A stretch of 64,000 nucleotides of DNA, taken from contig OX387197.1 of NCBI GenBank assembly GCA_947561715.1, positions 1,121,001 through 1,185,000 of the forward strand. The letters run 5' to 3'. The notes below the pieces were generated by a model. That model worked only from the letters and a program-made list of their open reading frames with translations. It searched no databases and was not told the origin of the DNA. Positions 1-12,287 of the stretch are shown here, piece by piece. The translations under genes and the position numbers were made by a program. How positions within the stretch are numbered: the first letter of the stretch is position 1; each line of letters begins with the position of its first letter. The stretch is from Ascidia mentula (taxonomy: Eukaryota; Chordata; Ascidiacea; Phlebobranchia; Ascidiidae).

Positions 1-94
1 TCACTTAAAATTGACTCTAATACAGTTTACGCTTTTCAGACACACAACTTTTTTCTTCTTGATTAGTAAAAAATTCTTTTTCGGAGAATTTTAC

Positions 95-1872
95 CAGTTT
101 TATGATCTTTATGAGAACCCAGTTGTTTGTTGACGACGTCATGAGTTTAAAGAAAACTGGGGCCAGCGAAAGATAATTCTTTGGGTTTTTCCTCGCAAGT
201 TCACAAATCACATTAACTGCAGCCGATTGGACGCCTGAAAAGATAAGGAATTGACATTAACTGTGTCTCATTTGGATTCGTTACAAGAGTGTGTAGCAAG
301 AAAGAATAAATTTGTTTGAGACAAATCGTGTTTTTTAACAAACCTGTGTCTGGATCTTCCAATTTTTCCTTCAATCGTGGAAAAGCCGGTCGTAAAGCTT
401 CGGGGTAGGATAAAAATATCTTGTACGAGATGAGGACGGCTCTTTTGCGGGTGTACGGACGTATTGACGACATCTAAGTTAAGGACAGTTGAATGTTATA
501 ATAAATATTTACATTTTTTATCAATTTTTTTCAAAATAAAGTGTGTCAATGCAAGTTACACAACATCACTATATTGTTCATAACCATTTTTATCCAGTCT
601 TGTGTTGGTGTGGTAGCTTCGTTAGGTCTGGTCATATTTTACATTTTAACAGGAAACTTCACAGAAACATGATATGCCCACACAGTACAAAGTTCTTGCT
701 AAGTCGTGATTTGATGAATGGCATTAATTTATTTCTCCAACTTTGCTTGTGCATCGAAATACTTTGTTTTACACAGTTACCAAAATAAGCAATCAGTTGT
801 TTTGATAAATAGATAGTGGTTTATGTAAAAAAGCACTTTTAAACAATTATATGGCGTTTTTAAAACCTGTTTCATAAATGACTAAAGAATTTACTTCAAA
901 AATTGCAAAATACTTACCAATGATAGAATATCATTTGCGAGGTCTCTTGCAAGATCAGTAGTTATGAAACAAGATAATCCATTCAACGCAACGCCAGCGT
1001 CAAAACCTCCTTGTGAACCAAGATCTTTCCGGATCATATTTGTTGTTAACATGAGAACATCCGTCTCCGAATGAAAACACTGGGATGCAGCATAATATCC
1101 AATTCTCTGTCACAAAAAGTAACAAATAGGTTTAACTTAATATCTTTACATGTTGTGTGATGACATTTATAAATGACACAGTAACTCACTATGGGGAAGT
1201 AATATGCCACAAAATTCCTAAGTTATGAGATTGGATACCAATGTACAAACATTGGGGAAACACTCAAAGAGGTTGCGTTTAAAATTAGGTTCATTTTTTT
1301 TAGTTACAAGTTAGAGCTGCAATAAATAACATTACAACTTGGTGCTAATGTCTCAAAGGGATTTTATAAGTTTGCTGTTCATTCCAAAACAACATTTATT
1401 CATGAAGAAAAGGCTGTAATAGCAGATATTGTCAATATTACAAATAAAGCCGGGAGTTTGAAGGAATAATTCTACCTTGAAGGTGAACTTGGTTGAACTC
1501 ATAACCTCAATTATGTTGAACGCAGCCCAACTGATGTCGTAACCGAGCATTTGAAGCTGAAACAAGAAGGATGAGAATTATTTACAAGACAAAGAACAAA
1601 TGATATCAAACTAACATAAGCCAGTTTGTTGACGGCATTCGCTTTCACTGCAAGGTTTTCTTGTTTCAATTCCACTTTGATTTCATCTATGCATTGTGAG
1701 ATAAAATGTGCCTGCAAACAAAATAAGGCTTAATGAATTATTACCAAAACTCCTGACGGGATATTTTGTATCTTACCTCATCCTCTTTGTGGTTTCTTAT
1801 CCCACGAACTAAATCTTGTAAATTTTTATCAAAGATCCGGTCGACACTTGCCTTCACTTTCCGTAATGCCAT
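95..1872 (-). CDS. AP3D1: AP-3 complex subunit delta, N-terminal part (gene continues beyond left edge)
   Basis: Large adaptin of the AP-3 complex, which sorts cargo from endosomes or Golgi to lysosome-related organelles. Six coding exons are visible: 1777-1872, 1616-1711, 1476-1556, 918-1106, 344-473 and 95-234. All have GT-AG borders and consistent phases. The start at 1872 reads MALRKVKASVDRIFDKNLQD, the conserved adaptin N-terminus. Later diagnostic stretches are KYISQCIDEIK-like ISQCIDEIKVELKQENLAVK, then LQMLGYDISWAAFNIIEVMS, then YPEALRPAFPRLKEKLEDPD, then MTSSTNNWVLIKIIKL. These are close to animal AP3D1 and belong to the HEAT/ARM-type adaptin trunk. About 213 residues are in the window. 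The gene is cut by the window edge, not broken: the last visible exon ends at a good donor (95/94). The family call is very secure. Confidence 0.96.
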
Positions 1873-3148
1873 TGTTGATTTTTGTGCTAGGTTTTTCTCA
1901 CATAAATTATTTTGTATTGAAAAACTACAACATTAATTGCTACTGATCTACCTTATCAAAAATGCCAATAGTTTATATTTGCCACAAAAAAACAACAAAC
2001 TTGTCACAGCATAAAGTTGGGAATGATGGAAATACGTAATAACTGAATCTTTTTTTTTAATGAAACCAATGTGATACTGCGCATGCTATTAAATTGGCTT
2101 CAAGGCTTACTTGCAAGATTTCCAACATGAACCAAATAAAAGCGACAGCAAATTAAACCAACGACTGTCAACAATTTCCTTAAAACCATATTGTCTCTTT
2201 GTCAAACACAAACATTTTTGATTGATATTCAAACATTAATAAAAAACTTTCACTCGAAATGCGAAACTTGTGACGAAGAACAAGCTAATATCCCATGATA
2301 CCAAGAAACATCTACTACATAAGATGAGAGATTGGTTGCTGCACGTGAGGGTAAGTTTTTACTATTGTCGTTTTTTTACATTTTTGCTTTCGATGTGAAT
2401 GAGAAAAAAAATGTAACGGTATTCCAAATGTCAAATATGTTTTATTCCAAATGGGCAGATTATTGTGGAATTGATAAGTTTTCCAGGTCCGTGTGTCAAC
2501 TGCGCAAAGGCAGCACGTTGCCAAGTGCAAGAGCGCCCCACGTTAGAGGATACACATTTTGGACTTCACGTGTGCTCATTAAACTTTTAATATGTCCTCC
2601 TTAAATTAATGTTTTTGATGTAGATAGAGATTGACACACTGCGGTCCGCCTGGCACTACCCCTACAAACGCAATGTGATTAACATACCTCAAAATATAGT
2701 CCTCGGGTTATTAGTAAATATGAAAATACGAATTAACGGTAACTGTTCTAAAATCTTTTATGACGTCGGTTGTTGTCTGTCAAACAGTAATAACACATCC
2801 TTCAACATCTGGGTGTTGGCCAACCGGACCAGATGAAATTAACACACAGTTCTATCAGCGGTCGTATTGCTTTTCTGATTGTAACATCAAGGTTCCACTT
2901 CAGCCACAATTGTTGTCAGTATTTTATAGAATTGCAAGAGAATACATCGCATTGAAATAGCCACACTCATAACACAAATTACAGTACTTAGTGCAAACTT
3001 TGTACATGACTAATGTGTAAACAGTTACACTTTCGCTTTTCAGACTAAACATACAAGAATTTCAACAGTGGGCACAATGCGTTCAAATTTGGATAAAACG
3101 TTGATAACGATTGTAGAATAATCATACACATAAAAACGAGTTTGTTTT
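1873..3148. other. Intergenic: AP3D1 5' flank and kinase gene A 3' flank
   Basis: No coding region is supported here. The interval holds the upstream side of AP3D1 (minus strand) and the 3' side of kinase gene A (minus strand), so a promoter and a terminator region should lie here. Open frames at 2315-2604 and 2760-2960 have no recognisable product and no matching splice structure. Confidence 0.6.
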
Positions 3149-6100
3149 TCATACGTGCTGCTGAAAAACTGTTGGTCCTCTGTCTTTCCTTACAATTCCC
3201 TTAAAAAATAAAGTGTTAGAACCCTGTTTATTTGAAGTGCATAGCCTACATGTTATGGAATAGGACTGGCATCCACAACATTGGTTTTTCTGTTTACTTT
3301 ACACTTACCTGCCTAAATTCCTCCATGTCTGGGTGGTTTCCAAACACTTGGTAAGCTCTAAGCAAAATTTGTGGGTGGCTCTCAGTGAAGAAATTGTAAA
3401 ATTTTTCCCAATTCTTTTTGCTTCCCAAACCAAGTTTTTCTTTTGTATCATCAGATAACAATGCAGAATTTGTTTTCTGTATAAAATGTTCCATTATATG
3501 CTTTTAGTGGTTCATATACATACTTGATTTATTATTTTTTCAATTATCACAAAATTACACAAAGTTTCTCCTGAGTGTCATCGTCCTAATTTATACAAAA
3601 ACATCTGCCAGTACAAAAAAGGTTTAATATTCACCAAATCTTTTGCTGTGGCAAGTATGTCCTTGACTGAGTTACAATCAGGAGACAGATCCTTTTCACT
3701 TAAAATTCCACAGAGATCTGACAATGAAGCTTTACTGATCTCAAATGTGGAAATTTTTCCATTGCTTGGTTTTGATCCATCGACAATCCAAGATCCATAT
3801 TGTTCAAGCTGCTGTGACCTTAGTTCAAGGTCAGTCTTGTACTCAAGAAAGGCGGGCGTGTCAACAGTTTTCATCGGGTTCCCAGATTCAGGAAGAGGTA
3901 TGGCATCACTTTGCACAGAGGTAACCTGGCAATCTCCAACATTCCTTTCTATCATTGCAACCTAAAAACATGTTAACCACAACATTATGCACTCACATAA
4001 ATGTTTCAAAATACCTTGCCTTGTTATAAATCAGCAAATTGAACATACTAGGAACATTATTTGTGGATATAAGAATAAAGAGACTGGGCCATACTGTTGA
4101 AAGCATTGACATGTTTTATTTATTTTTAAAACTTTTTGGCAAGACCATGGGCCAGTCTCTTGGACTTACTGCACATGCAAAATATGCTTGGTGCCAAAGA
4201 AAGCATTTTGAAACCTGATATTTACAAACCTTTTCCTTTGAGGAAATGACGTGACGACGTGCAGCAAATTGGTTCTCAGTTTCTAACTGTGGTGGGTCTG
4301 AATAAGTCAAAATATTGAATTGAAACCATTTAGATATTTTTGTTGAAAATTGAGACCAAAAAGTTGCAGGTGTTATATTTAAATATTCACTAGTATTTAA
4401 TTGCTCAACAATCCTTGTTATGTATCTAGATTTAAACACGTTATTCAACATCTATTAACAAAACTCAGACACCTGTATAAAAGGTATCCACAAGATTGCC
4501 AAATGAGGATAAATTTACATTTCCACCTGAAAATATTAAAATGTTCAAAATTTGAAGTCAAACTAAATAACAGTGGAAAGGCTGAGTAAGTTGTAGATAT
4601 ACAGACCAGCTTTCTTCAACCACACCCTTAGCATGGCTGTTCTTCGTCCTTTCATATCATTCTTGTGGTTAGTCTGGGCTTCAAGAATGTCTATCTCCTT
4701 AATTTTTAATGACAAACGCACAAAACGACCCCAATCACTCTCATATATTTTTCCACTTAACTCGTAATAAGGAGCAATGACTGAAAAAGTATGGTGTGCA
4801 CAACAGTCACTTTTGCAAATGTTGTTGAAATTAAAAATCTCACCATTGTCATGCACCTAGAAACAGAAAGAAAGCATGTTATTTTCACATAGAATGAAGA
4901 AATACATTTAATTTCACCTTAGCATCAAAGCCTTTCGATTGTTGAATCAATTCACAAACTTTCTGCAAAAGAACAAGCGTTAAGTTTTTTACATTTACTG
5001 TTAATCTCATTACTGTGACCAAGCCGATCTCTATAGGAATGAAAGGTAGAGTAAGCATTGCTTTAATCATTAGTGATCAAACACATCTTTTGGAAGTGGC
5101 AAATGAACAATAATATGAAGTTCCACATAAAAATTAGAAGAACAAGTTATTTGGGGGTAGTGGCATTTCCCATGTTTGTCTAAACTCACAAACAAATTTA
5201 ATGAATTGAAACATGTCAATCTAGTTGTCATGTTTACCCTGCAGACAGGGGCGTATCCAGGAATTTTTAAAGGGGGGGGTCCAATTTTTTTAGGGAATTC
5301 CCCGATTTTCAGGTATAAACTAAGTGTAAACTATTGTGGGCGAGAATCGCAAAATACGAGCGCTGGTGTTCGCGCTAATCGTCACATAAACGGTGGCTTT
5401 CTGGCTTGCGCAATTGTGTAACGCTATGGAAAGTTTAACAACTAAACTAATTGACTATCACGCAAATAAACCGCTTGTCATTACAACGTGGCCACTGAAA
5501 AACGACGTTTCGTCCGTGAACTGACGAAAAATGACACTTGTTTCGTAACAATGCCACATGTTTGGAAACAATGGCGAATGCAACACGATGCGGTTTTTAG
5601 GTCAACGTCAAAGAAAATTTCTGGTTTTCACGCGGATTTTGACAAAAAAATACAGTGGCGTTTGTTTAGTTATCAAAAAAGACCAAAATATTTCACAAAA
5701 GGGGGGGGTCCGGACCCCTCGGACCCCCCCCCTGGATACGCCCATGCCTGCAGACACTGAGTCTGTAACATTTAGGTAACTAATATTAACCTCCATAAAC
5801 TGAATCTTTTCATGGAAGTCCCACAACATTGGATGCCATTTTACTTCCTCGATACTCGGTCTGTTGATTTCTTCGTGTTCCAACATCCATAAAATCAAAC
5901 TGCTCACATTTATTTTTTCTTCTTGAGTTAAACAATCACCTGCCATAGGTTTAGCAATGTAGTAATACCTGTACTTGGTACATAACCTATACATGCATTT
6001 GTATAAAAACAACCAACATTGTGCAGGATTTTGAAATACACCAAAATTTAAACCAAACACAACTGTACTTTTAAAAATCTCCATCATTTTTGGGTGCTTT

Positions 6101-8881
6101 CCCTGTTTAATCCGATAATCTTGATCTGTGATGCAATCTCCAAAAGGGTGTTTTCCCTCCGTTAGAACATAAAACAAAACCAGCCCCAGTGAATAGATAT
6201 CAGACTTGAAATCCTTAAAAAGCATTAGAATACACAGTGAGAGATAGTTTGAGGCCCTTGTTTGGATAATGCAGATATAATGTATTGTTTATACTTGCAT
6301 TGCAGCCAAACTGGACCAAAGTCATTTTACAGTGAGATATGAAAGGGTAACATATGTGAACAAATTTTTTAGAAGGTCGTGACCCAGGAAGCCAAGGTAA
6401 ATGAAAACCTCACTCCAACATGTCAGGGTAAAAAGGACCTTGTTTGAGGTTGGCTGCAAGGTCAGAAAACTTTAACACCTGGTACGATGTAATATTTCTT
6501 ACAGGAACAACTTTGTCATTTTTTAAAGCTTCTGGAGGCATAAATGAACTCGTTCCAGCAGCTTTTGTTGACTTTCCCTTGTCAAGTTTTCTACTTAATC
6601 CAAAGTCACAAACTTTTACGATTGCACGACTTCCCAACTTTTTCAATAAAAAGTTTTGTGGCTTTATGTCTCTGTGAACTGAAGTTAAAGTTTACATTTT
6701 TATCAAAACAAACCAGAAAAAGTTACCAATTCCTAGATGATGTAATTCACAAATTCCTTCAACTAAATTTTTTGCAATTTCCATTGGTGTCAAATTAAAA
6801 AATGTCAAATAATCTTCATCAGTTTGAATCTCAAATTCTTCCAAATCAGTGGTTTTTCGGGGAAGAGGCTGTGGCCATTCTTTCAAACTTTCATTTTTGC
6901 GTTTAAGTTTCAAGCACTTCACAAACTAATACAGATTAAACAATTACCATTTAAAATCTAGATAATTAATTAACAAAATGTATAAAATTTTAAAGTAAAA
7001 ACATGAAAACTATAAAAGAAATATAAGCAGAACCACACATTCCACACATTTTTTTCTCTGGTAAAATAAAAAAGGGATTGTTTCCCTTTTTTCAATTAAC
7101 TACCTCAAAACAATTGTCTTACCTCTTCAACATTTCCATTACAAAGTTCTGTGACAATTTCAATTCGGTTGTCAACGACCTAACAGATATAGCTGATGAA
7201 ATTATGTTGATATTTAATAGTTGTAAGTACCTCATGTGTAATGTATCTCAGTAAATACTTGCTGTCCCTCAACTTCCGCATATTTTCAAGTTCCACTTCA
7301 TGATCGAGATTGTGTTGAATAATCATCACTTTTTTAATGAATAAATCCATTCCATTTGAATCTTTGCAACTGCAAAATACATGTATACATACTATAGTAA
7401 GCAGTAGGTAATAGTCTAAACCAGTTAAAGAAACTTACTAAAATATTTGATTTCCAAAAGTTCCATCGCAAACAAACCAATGACTTTTGTGACAAAACTT
7501 TTTGCCTTCTGCACAAAAAAACTTTTTAACTTAAAGTGACAAAAGAACATGCGACATTATTTAAAAACAAGCACGATTTAAAAAACAAGCCAATTGCATT
7601 TCATACAGCAAAAAAAAAATAAGAACTAGCAAAGTAGATTTTAAGAGTGTTAAAACAAAAATGAAACTCAATCAGGAAAAAATCAAGAGTTTTGAAGCAT
7701 AACTGATATTTTTCCAAACAATTTGCAAAATATCTTCCATTATGTTGGACATACAGTGATTATGTAACTAATTGTTTAATTGTTCAAGTAGATTGTTAAA
7801 TGGATAGGAAAAATGATCAGGTTGTAAGTATGGCAACTCACTGCTGTCTATTATATGAGATGAAGTGGATCCTACACCCTTATAAAAAACATTTGAGACA
7901 ATGGTTAAAGCAGAGATATAAAGTATTTCATGAAAAAGTTAAAAAACTGTGATAAACTTTTTGTTTGTTGGGAAGTGCATGTAAAATTTCTACGTTAGAA
8001 TCTTACTTTTGTAGTCAGTTTACTTTCCAGTGACTTTATGTAAGTTTGAAGATTTTCAATTTTTTCCCTCATAGATTCTGTGTATTCGGTATTATTTGAT
8101 TCATCCAATTGTTCAGGACCTTTTTTGTCGTTTTGTTTCTGGAAATACAAAACATTGCAAATCTAAAAGTCAAGTTTAAGAGGGAAATTCAAAACGCAAT
8201 TTAAAAAAAGATTTAAAAAAGTTAAAAGCTCAAGTTAATTAAACGCATAAGTTATTCAAACACATGACTCCATAACAGGAAGGTATTACCAACCTCTGTA
8301 ATTGACTCCAGCTGTGTGACTAATTTCTGAAAGTCGTCTTTCATTTCCTGTTCAGGCACAACATCAGATTCCACTGGCTTCTGTTGAAGTTGAACTAGTT
8401 GCTTAACAATACTTTCCAGTTTTTCATTAAGCTGTCTTTGTGTTTCTAGAATGACATTTTAATTTTATAAATACCAAAAGCATTGAAATAGTTGGTTAAA
8501 TACAAACTTTCATCAAAGAAACTGAGCACAAACATAATCAACAACTTAAAAAATCCTTAGTTAACACAGGTTGTATAATAACATTATAATCACCTGTTAC
8601 AGGTTGTATCTGAGCAATTATGGTGGAAAAGTGTGTCAAAATATTTTCATCGAAGTGCAAATGATACTCATTATGTACATCACCAACATGAACAGCCTGC
8701 AATAAACCACACAAATTCTACTTGTTACGAATCCACACATTTCTGTGACGTTATAAAATAAATCAACACTGGTCAAATTCACACTTACTTGTGCATCTAC
8801 ATTCGTAACAGCCTCTGAGCCCTGTACAGAGTTTGTACTTTGTGCTGTTACAGCATTATAGCAGTCTTCGTTTAATGACAT
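3149..8881 (-). CDS. Gene A: IRE1/RNase L-like kinase with death-like domain and degenerate KEN domain
   Basis: Predicted 783-residue protein from 18 exons with continuous phase: 8789-8881, 8594-8696, 8294-8445, 8007-8138, 7842-7878, 7439-7508, 7231-7369, 7123-7179, 6727-6925, 6503-6678, 6069-6204, 5791-5939, 4918-4962, 4607-4856, 4230-4297, 3635-3961, 3309-3476, 3149-3199. Residues 1-65 are of unknown type; 65-170 look like coiled coil. The kinase spans about 185-481: glycine loop CDGTFGNQIFY, Lys in LFIKKV, VHRDIKPQNFLL, DFG at 352-354, MPPEAL in place of APE, and the IRE1-like end HPMLWDFHEKIQFME. A death-like fold follows at about 520-600 (SDWGRFVRLSLKIKEIDILE, then MLRVWLKKA). The KEN-like domain is at 603-783 (SVKDILATAKDL, then FFTESHPQILLRAYQVFG). 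KEN catalytic Arg/Asn/His are replaced by K709, D710 and N714. There is no signal peptide, luminal domain or ankyrin repeat. Kinase chemistry looks intact; nuclease activity is probably lost. The role is inferred as stress or immune signalling. Confidence 0.88.
4230..4856 (-). other. Death-like domain exons within gene A
   Basis: Two exons (4607-4856 and 4230-4297, joined in phase) encode a helical stretch. It has the death-domain hallmark order: a Trp-containing second helix (SDWGRFVRLSLKIKEIDILE), a linker with Arg/Lys, then a helix MLRVWLKKA. It sits after the kinase C-lobe and before the KEN-like exons, a place where IRE1 and RNase L have no extra domain. The tandem paralogue lacks an equivalent and has three small exons (15, about 5 and about 14 codons) there. 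Recognition is from motif spacing only; a structure prediction would decide. Confidence 0.7.
5246..5746. mobile_element. hAT-type MITE with perfect 8-bp target duplication
   Basis: A 501-bp element with terminal inverted repeats CAGGGGCGTATCCAGG and CCTGGATACGCCCATG (one mismatch). G/C runs lie just inside both ends (GGGGGGGTCC and GGACCCCCCC). It is flanked on both sides by the identical octamer CCTGCAGA (5238-5245 and 5747-5754). An 8-bp duplication plus CAGGG-type ends is the hAT superfamily signature. No transposase frame is present, so it is non-autonomous. It lies in the intron between the kinase C-lobe exon (5791-5939) and the next exon (4918-4962) of gene A. Confidence 0.92.
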
Positions 8882-9511
8882 TATTCCCAAAACTGGTTGG
8901 TTGGATATTTATGGTGAACACAGAAACTTGTGTTCTATAAAAGAATTTTAGCTGGAATCTATCTGCAATTCATGGATTCAACTTTGTGTCATCAATGGGC
9001 CTAATTTATAAATGCTGCAGGTAAGCTGAAAATACATTTTTTATAGGAGTTCAATAAAATGTAGCTTAACAGTAAATTCCTTTTTGGGAAAAAAATTGTG
9101 TTCAGGCAAAGCAGAATGCCATTTCTATGCAACATGTGTAAATATCATCATAATCCAAGAAACGCGAAAGTTATGTGCATTTAAAATATGCGAAATGACA
9201 ACAGACTTTATAAGCTGACCTAGAGAATTGTGAAAATACATTTGTAATTTGAGTCAGTATGTTGCTGTGATTTTCCCTACTAACGACTCTAACGAGGCAA
9301 CAATGTTGCACACGAAAGCCAAGTAGCTGCGCCTCCATATTAGTTGCTGTTAATTCCCCACATTTTTCCTTAACTTAACGTAAAATTTTGTTTTGGTTTT
9401 TAGTATTATTCCTCAACAAAATCTATGCGAATTTTAATGATTTGAATCAGGCAATCACTATCACTTGAGATCTTTACCAGAGGGATGTTAGACAAGTCGG
9501 GTACGATTTGC

Positions 9512-9516
<5 letters not shown>

Positions 9517-9549
<33 letters not shown>
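9517..9549. repeat. (TC)n microsatellite
   Basis: About 33 bases of uninterrupted TC dinucleotide follow a T-rich lead. On the minus strand it reads as an Arg-Glu repeat in a spurious frame. Confidence 0.95.
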
Positions 9550-9552
<3 letters not shown>

Positions 9553-10107
9553 ACTCTCACTTAGACATGCCTCGGGTACGACATCTATGCACATGGATTA
9601 GCGTTCGGCGTGTTACTATTCTGTAATTTTGGTGCAGGATGCACAACACTTTGGGCGGCATTCTGGGCATAAGGTGCGTCATGTGCTACAGCAGATCAGT
9701 TTGTCTTGTTGAAATTTGCAATGATTGAAACTTATTTTATTACTGCATAGTTAAACCAACACAAACATATGCAAGTTCAATAGTTTGCTTAATATTCCCT
9801 AATAAACGATAAAAGTTCACGGTCGTTTGGGTATAGCGGAATAACACAAACTTGATTTCGCACCAGATCGGATGAGTAATAGAGATATCTAAAAAGGCGA
9901 CCTGCTTTCTCTTTTTTTTTGTTGTACCAGAGTTGTCTAAATCTCCAGTTAACAAAACTTTGAAAGCGAGCAACATAAGTCTGTCGAGAAAGTCTCGATC
10001 TGACACCATGTTGACTGCAGTTCCCGTCACCGATCGTCTCTGCTCTTGAACCAAAGATTGGTCTAAGACCCAAACCAAGATCTGGGACTTACTACCATGA
10101 TCTAGGT

Positions 10108-10525
10108 CAGGGTTTCCCAAACTTTTTTTGGTCGCGGATCTCATTTTGTGAACCTGTTTTTATCTCGAACCCCCTGTCTTACGTCACATCATTTTGCAAC
10201 GTAATCAGCGTTGGAAATACGACAAACAATATCAACAATAACTAATATCAAATTAGCGATAAGGGTGGATTCTTTAGACGCGTAGTGAAAGAAACGACAG
10301 AGAGAAAAGGTTGTGAACAGCTCCGAAATCGTATGATACAAGGATAGAGTAATTACTCAACAGTAATTGTACAATGCACGTATTGTAAAGCTTACGAAAC
10401 CACTCCAGTTATGATCACTGCAGTGATTACTGCTTATGCACTTTATAAAAACGTAGTAATTGTTTTGTGAGGTATCATTACGGACCCCCTTGCAGCCGTT
10501 GCGGACCCCGGTTTGGGAATCCCTG
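10108..10525. mobile_element. hAT-type MITE (second family) with 8-bp target duplication
   Basis: A 418-bp element that starts CAGGGTTTCCCAAAC and ends GTTTGGGAATCCCTG, an imperfect inverted repeat. Flanking octamers are ATCTAGGT (10100-10107) and ATCTAGGA (10526-10533), matching at seven of eight bases as expected for an aged hAT duplication. Inner subterminal sequences GCGGATC and GCGGACCCC also recur in inverted order. No transposase is encoded. Confidence 0.88.
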
Positions 10526-12287
10526 ATCTAGGAGACAAAATGTTGTAACCAACGAGACCACATTGCGACATGTGTTAGACCGAACGTTAGGATCTCTTAT
10601 ACTAAAAGTGATGGTCTGTATATTGGTGCAAAGAGTCGCACATATGTATATGGACATGATAGAAACAAAGTGGTAATTGCTGCAATTACGCGACAAAGGA
10701 GACTTAAGACGTAGCGCAAGCGAGATGACTAGCGAAGACCCCAGGAGATCCCGCCGTTCCATTGGACCGCTCAAGTCACGTGTTTCAGTTTCGTGTGTGA
10801 AAGTTGGTACGATTGCTCAAAATCAGGAAACGAGCTTTCATGAGCCCTATTTCGCAGCGGGGAGGAATTTGCAACGATCTTATAATTACCACGCAATATA
10901 CCATAAATATTGCTACGTCATCACCATCCAGGCAACAACTGAGTTGTGCAATATGCCAATGCAACTTAATTCGCAACAACCAAAGGACAAGTCGATATTG
11001 GACAATCAGAGAGAAACAATCTTTACAAGGAAGGGGCATGTGTAGCACCACGCATGTTTCCCAACTTAATTCTTCACACATTTGAAACATAGACGGAACG
11101 AAGGCTGCAGACGCTGTTAGGCTTTCCGGCAGAACTCGCACAGTCTCCTGGCATCTGGCTCGATGACAGACCTTTTTTCGTTGTAACTTGTTAAATACCC
11201 GTTCGCACTTTACTCTGGAGAGTTCGATGTCATTATTCGCTGTTCAACTAGTATCGGTCACTGGACAAGCAACTGGCACGCGCTAGAAGTTACTCGCTCA
11301 TTCACTAACGCGCTTGGAACAAATTAAACTTAAGCCGCCTGATTTTGCAAACGTGTGTTTCCATTAATAAACAAGTCTGCATTCGGAGTCGAATTTAATA
11401 TCAACCGCCAGTACACACAAGCAGACTTTAGTTTCAGTAATAGCAGCCGGCCGAAATCATTTGGTACGTCGCTTAATCTCTATTGCTAGTCGTACCTCAT
11501 TTTAGAATTTAACTTATATTTTAGTCTTCCAATATGTACTATGTAATATGTAAGTTTATTCTTACCAAGTGTCAATATCAAGACACAAGGCAGGCAATGT
11601 TAACGTTTCTCTTGTTACATAGCAGTTGAAGTGGCAAGCAACAGATTTGAATGCCAGGCACAGCACTTGCAAACCAAAAGCGAACGATAGTCATTTGAAG
11701 CAGCATTTTCAAACATACACTGATAGCGAACTTGCGCTTGCGTGGTCAGACTTGGGCCAAGCCAGCAAAAACGATGTACTGGAAATTACACACACTCAAC
11801 GACCAGCTCGGCGCCAGTAAGGTTTTTGTAATTATGGATTCGTTGCACTTGCAGTTTTAGCATGTTATGTTTGCAGAATATGTAACTTCTGATGTAGCAC
11901 AAATCATTGTGTTAATGATGTACATCAGGCCCATATAAAAAGTATCTACTACATAGTGTGTTGTGAATGCCATAAGCAGGACATGCCACAAAATCTTACT
12001 TTTATTCCAGAAATTAAATCTTAAAATGTAACATAAGTGGCTTGGATTGGACTATTATTAAATTGGTTGTATTTTTATTTGATTACTGCTAATGACATTA
12101 ACTGTCATACCCTACTACTACTAAGCAGAAATACACAATGCAATACACAATTGAACTTGGGATTAGTTATGGTATATGCTACAAAATAATATAACTTTGG
12201 TGGATACAGCATACAACTCAATTTAAAAATAAACAAGTGTCTAAAAACACATCTCCTGTTAATGTTTCTTCGATGTTTGCAAACGTC

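Larger units (their letters stand above)
8882..12287. other. Intergenic between the two kinase paralogues
   Basis: This holds the 5' flank of gene A and the 3' flank of gene B. A (TC)n microsatellite (9517-9549) and a hAT-type MITE (10108-10525) lie here. Open frames at 9740-10144 and 10677-11141 are uninterrupted but show no recognisable domain. Parts overlap the MITE or each other on opposite strands, so no gene is called. A degraded mobile element around 9600-11300 is possible. Confidence 0.55.

Noticed and set aside
9406..9594. Minus-strand frame with an Arg-Glu repeat
   Set aside because: The repeat is simply the (TC)n microsatellite read in frame.
9740..11141. Several overlapping open frames of 90-135 residues between the paralogues
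   Set aside because: They overlap on both strands, partly fall in the MITE, and show no domain or splice structure.
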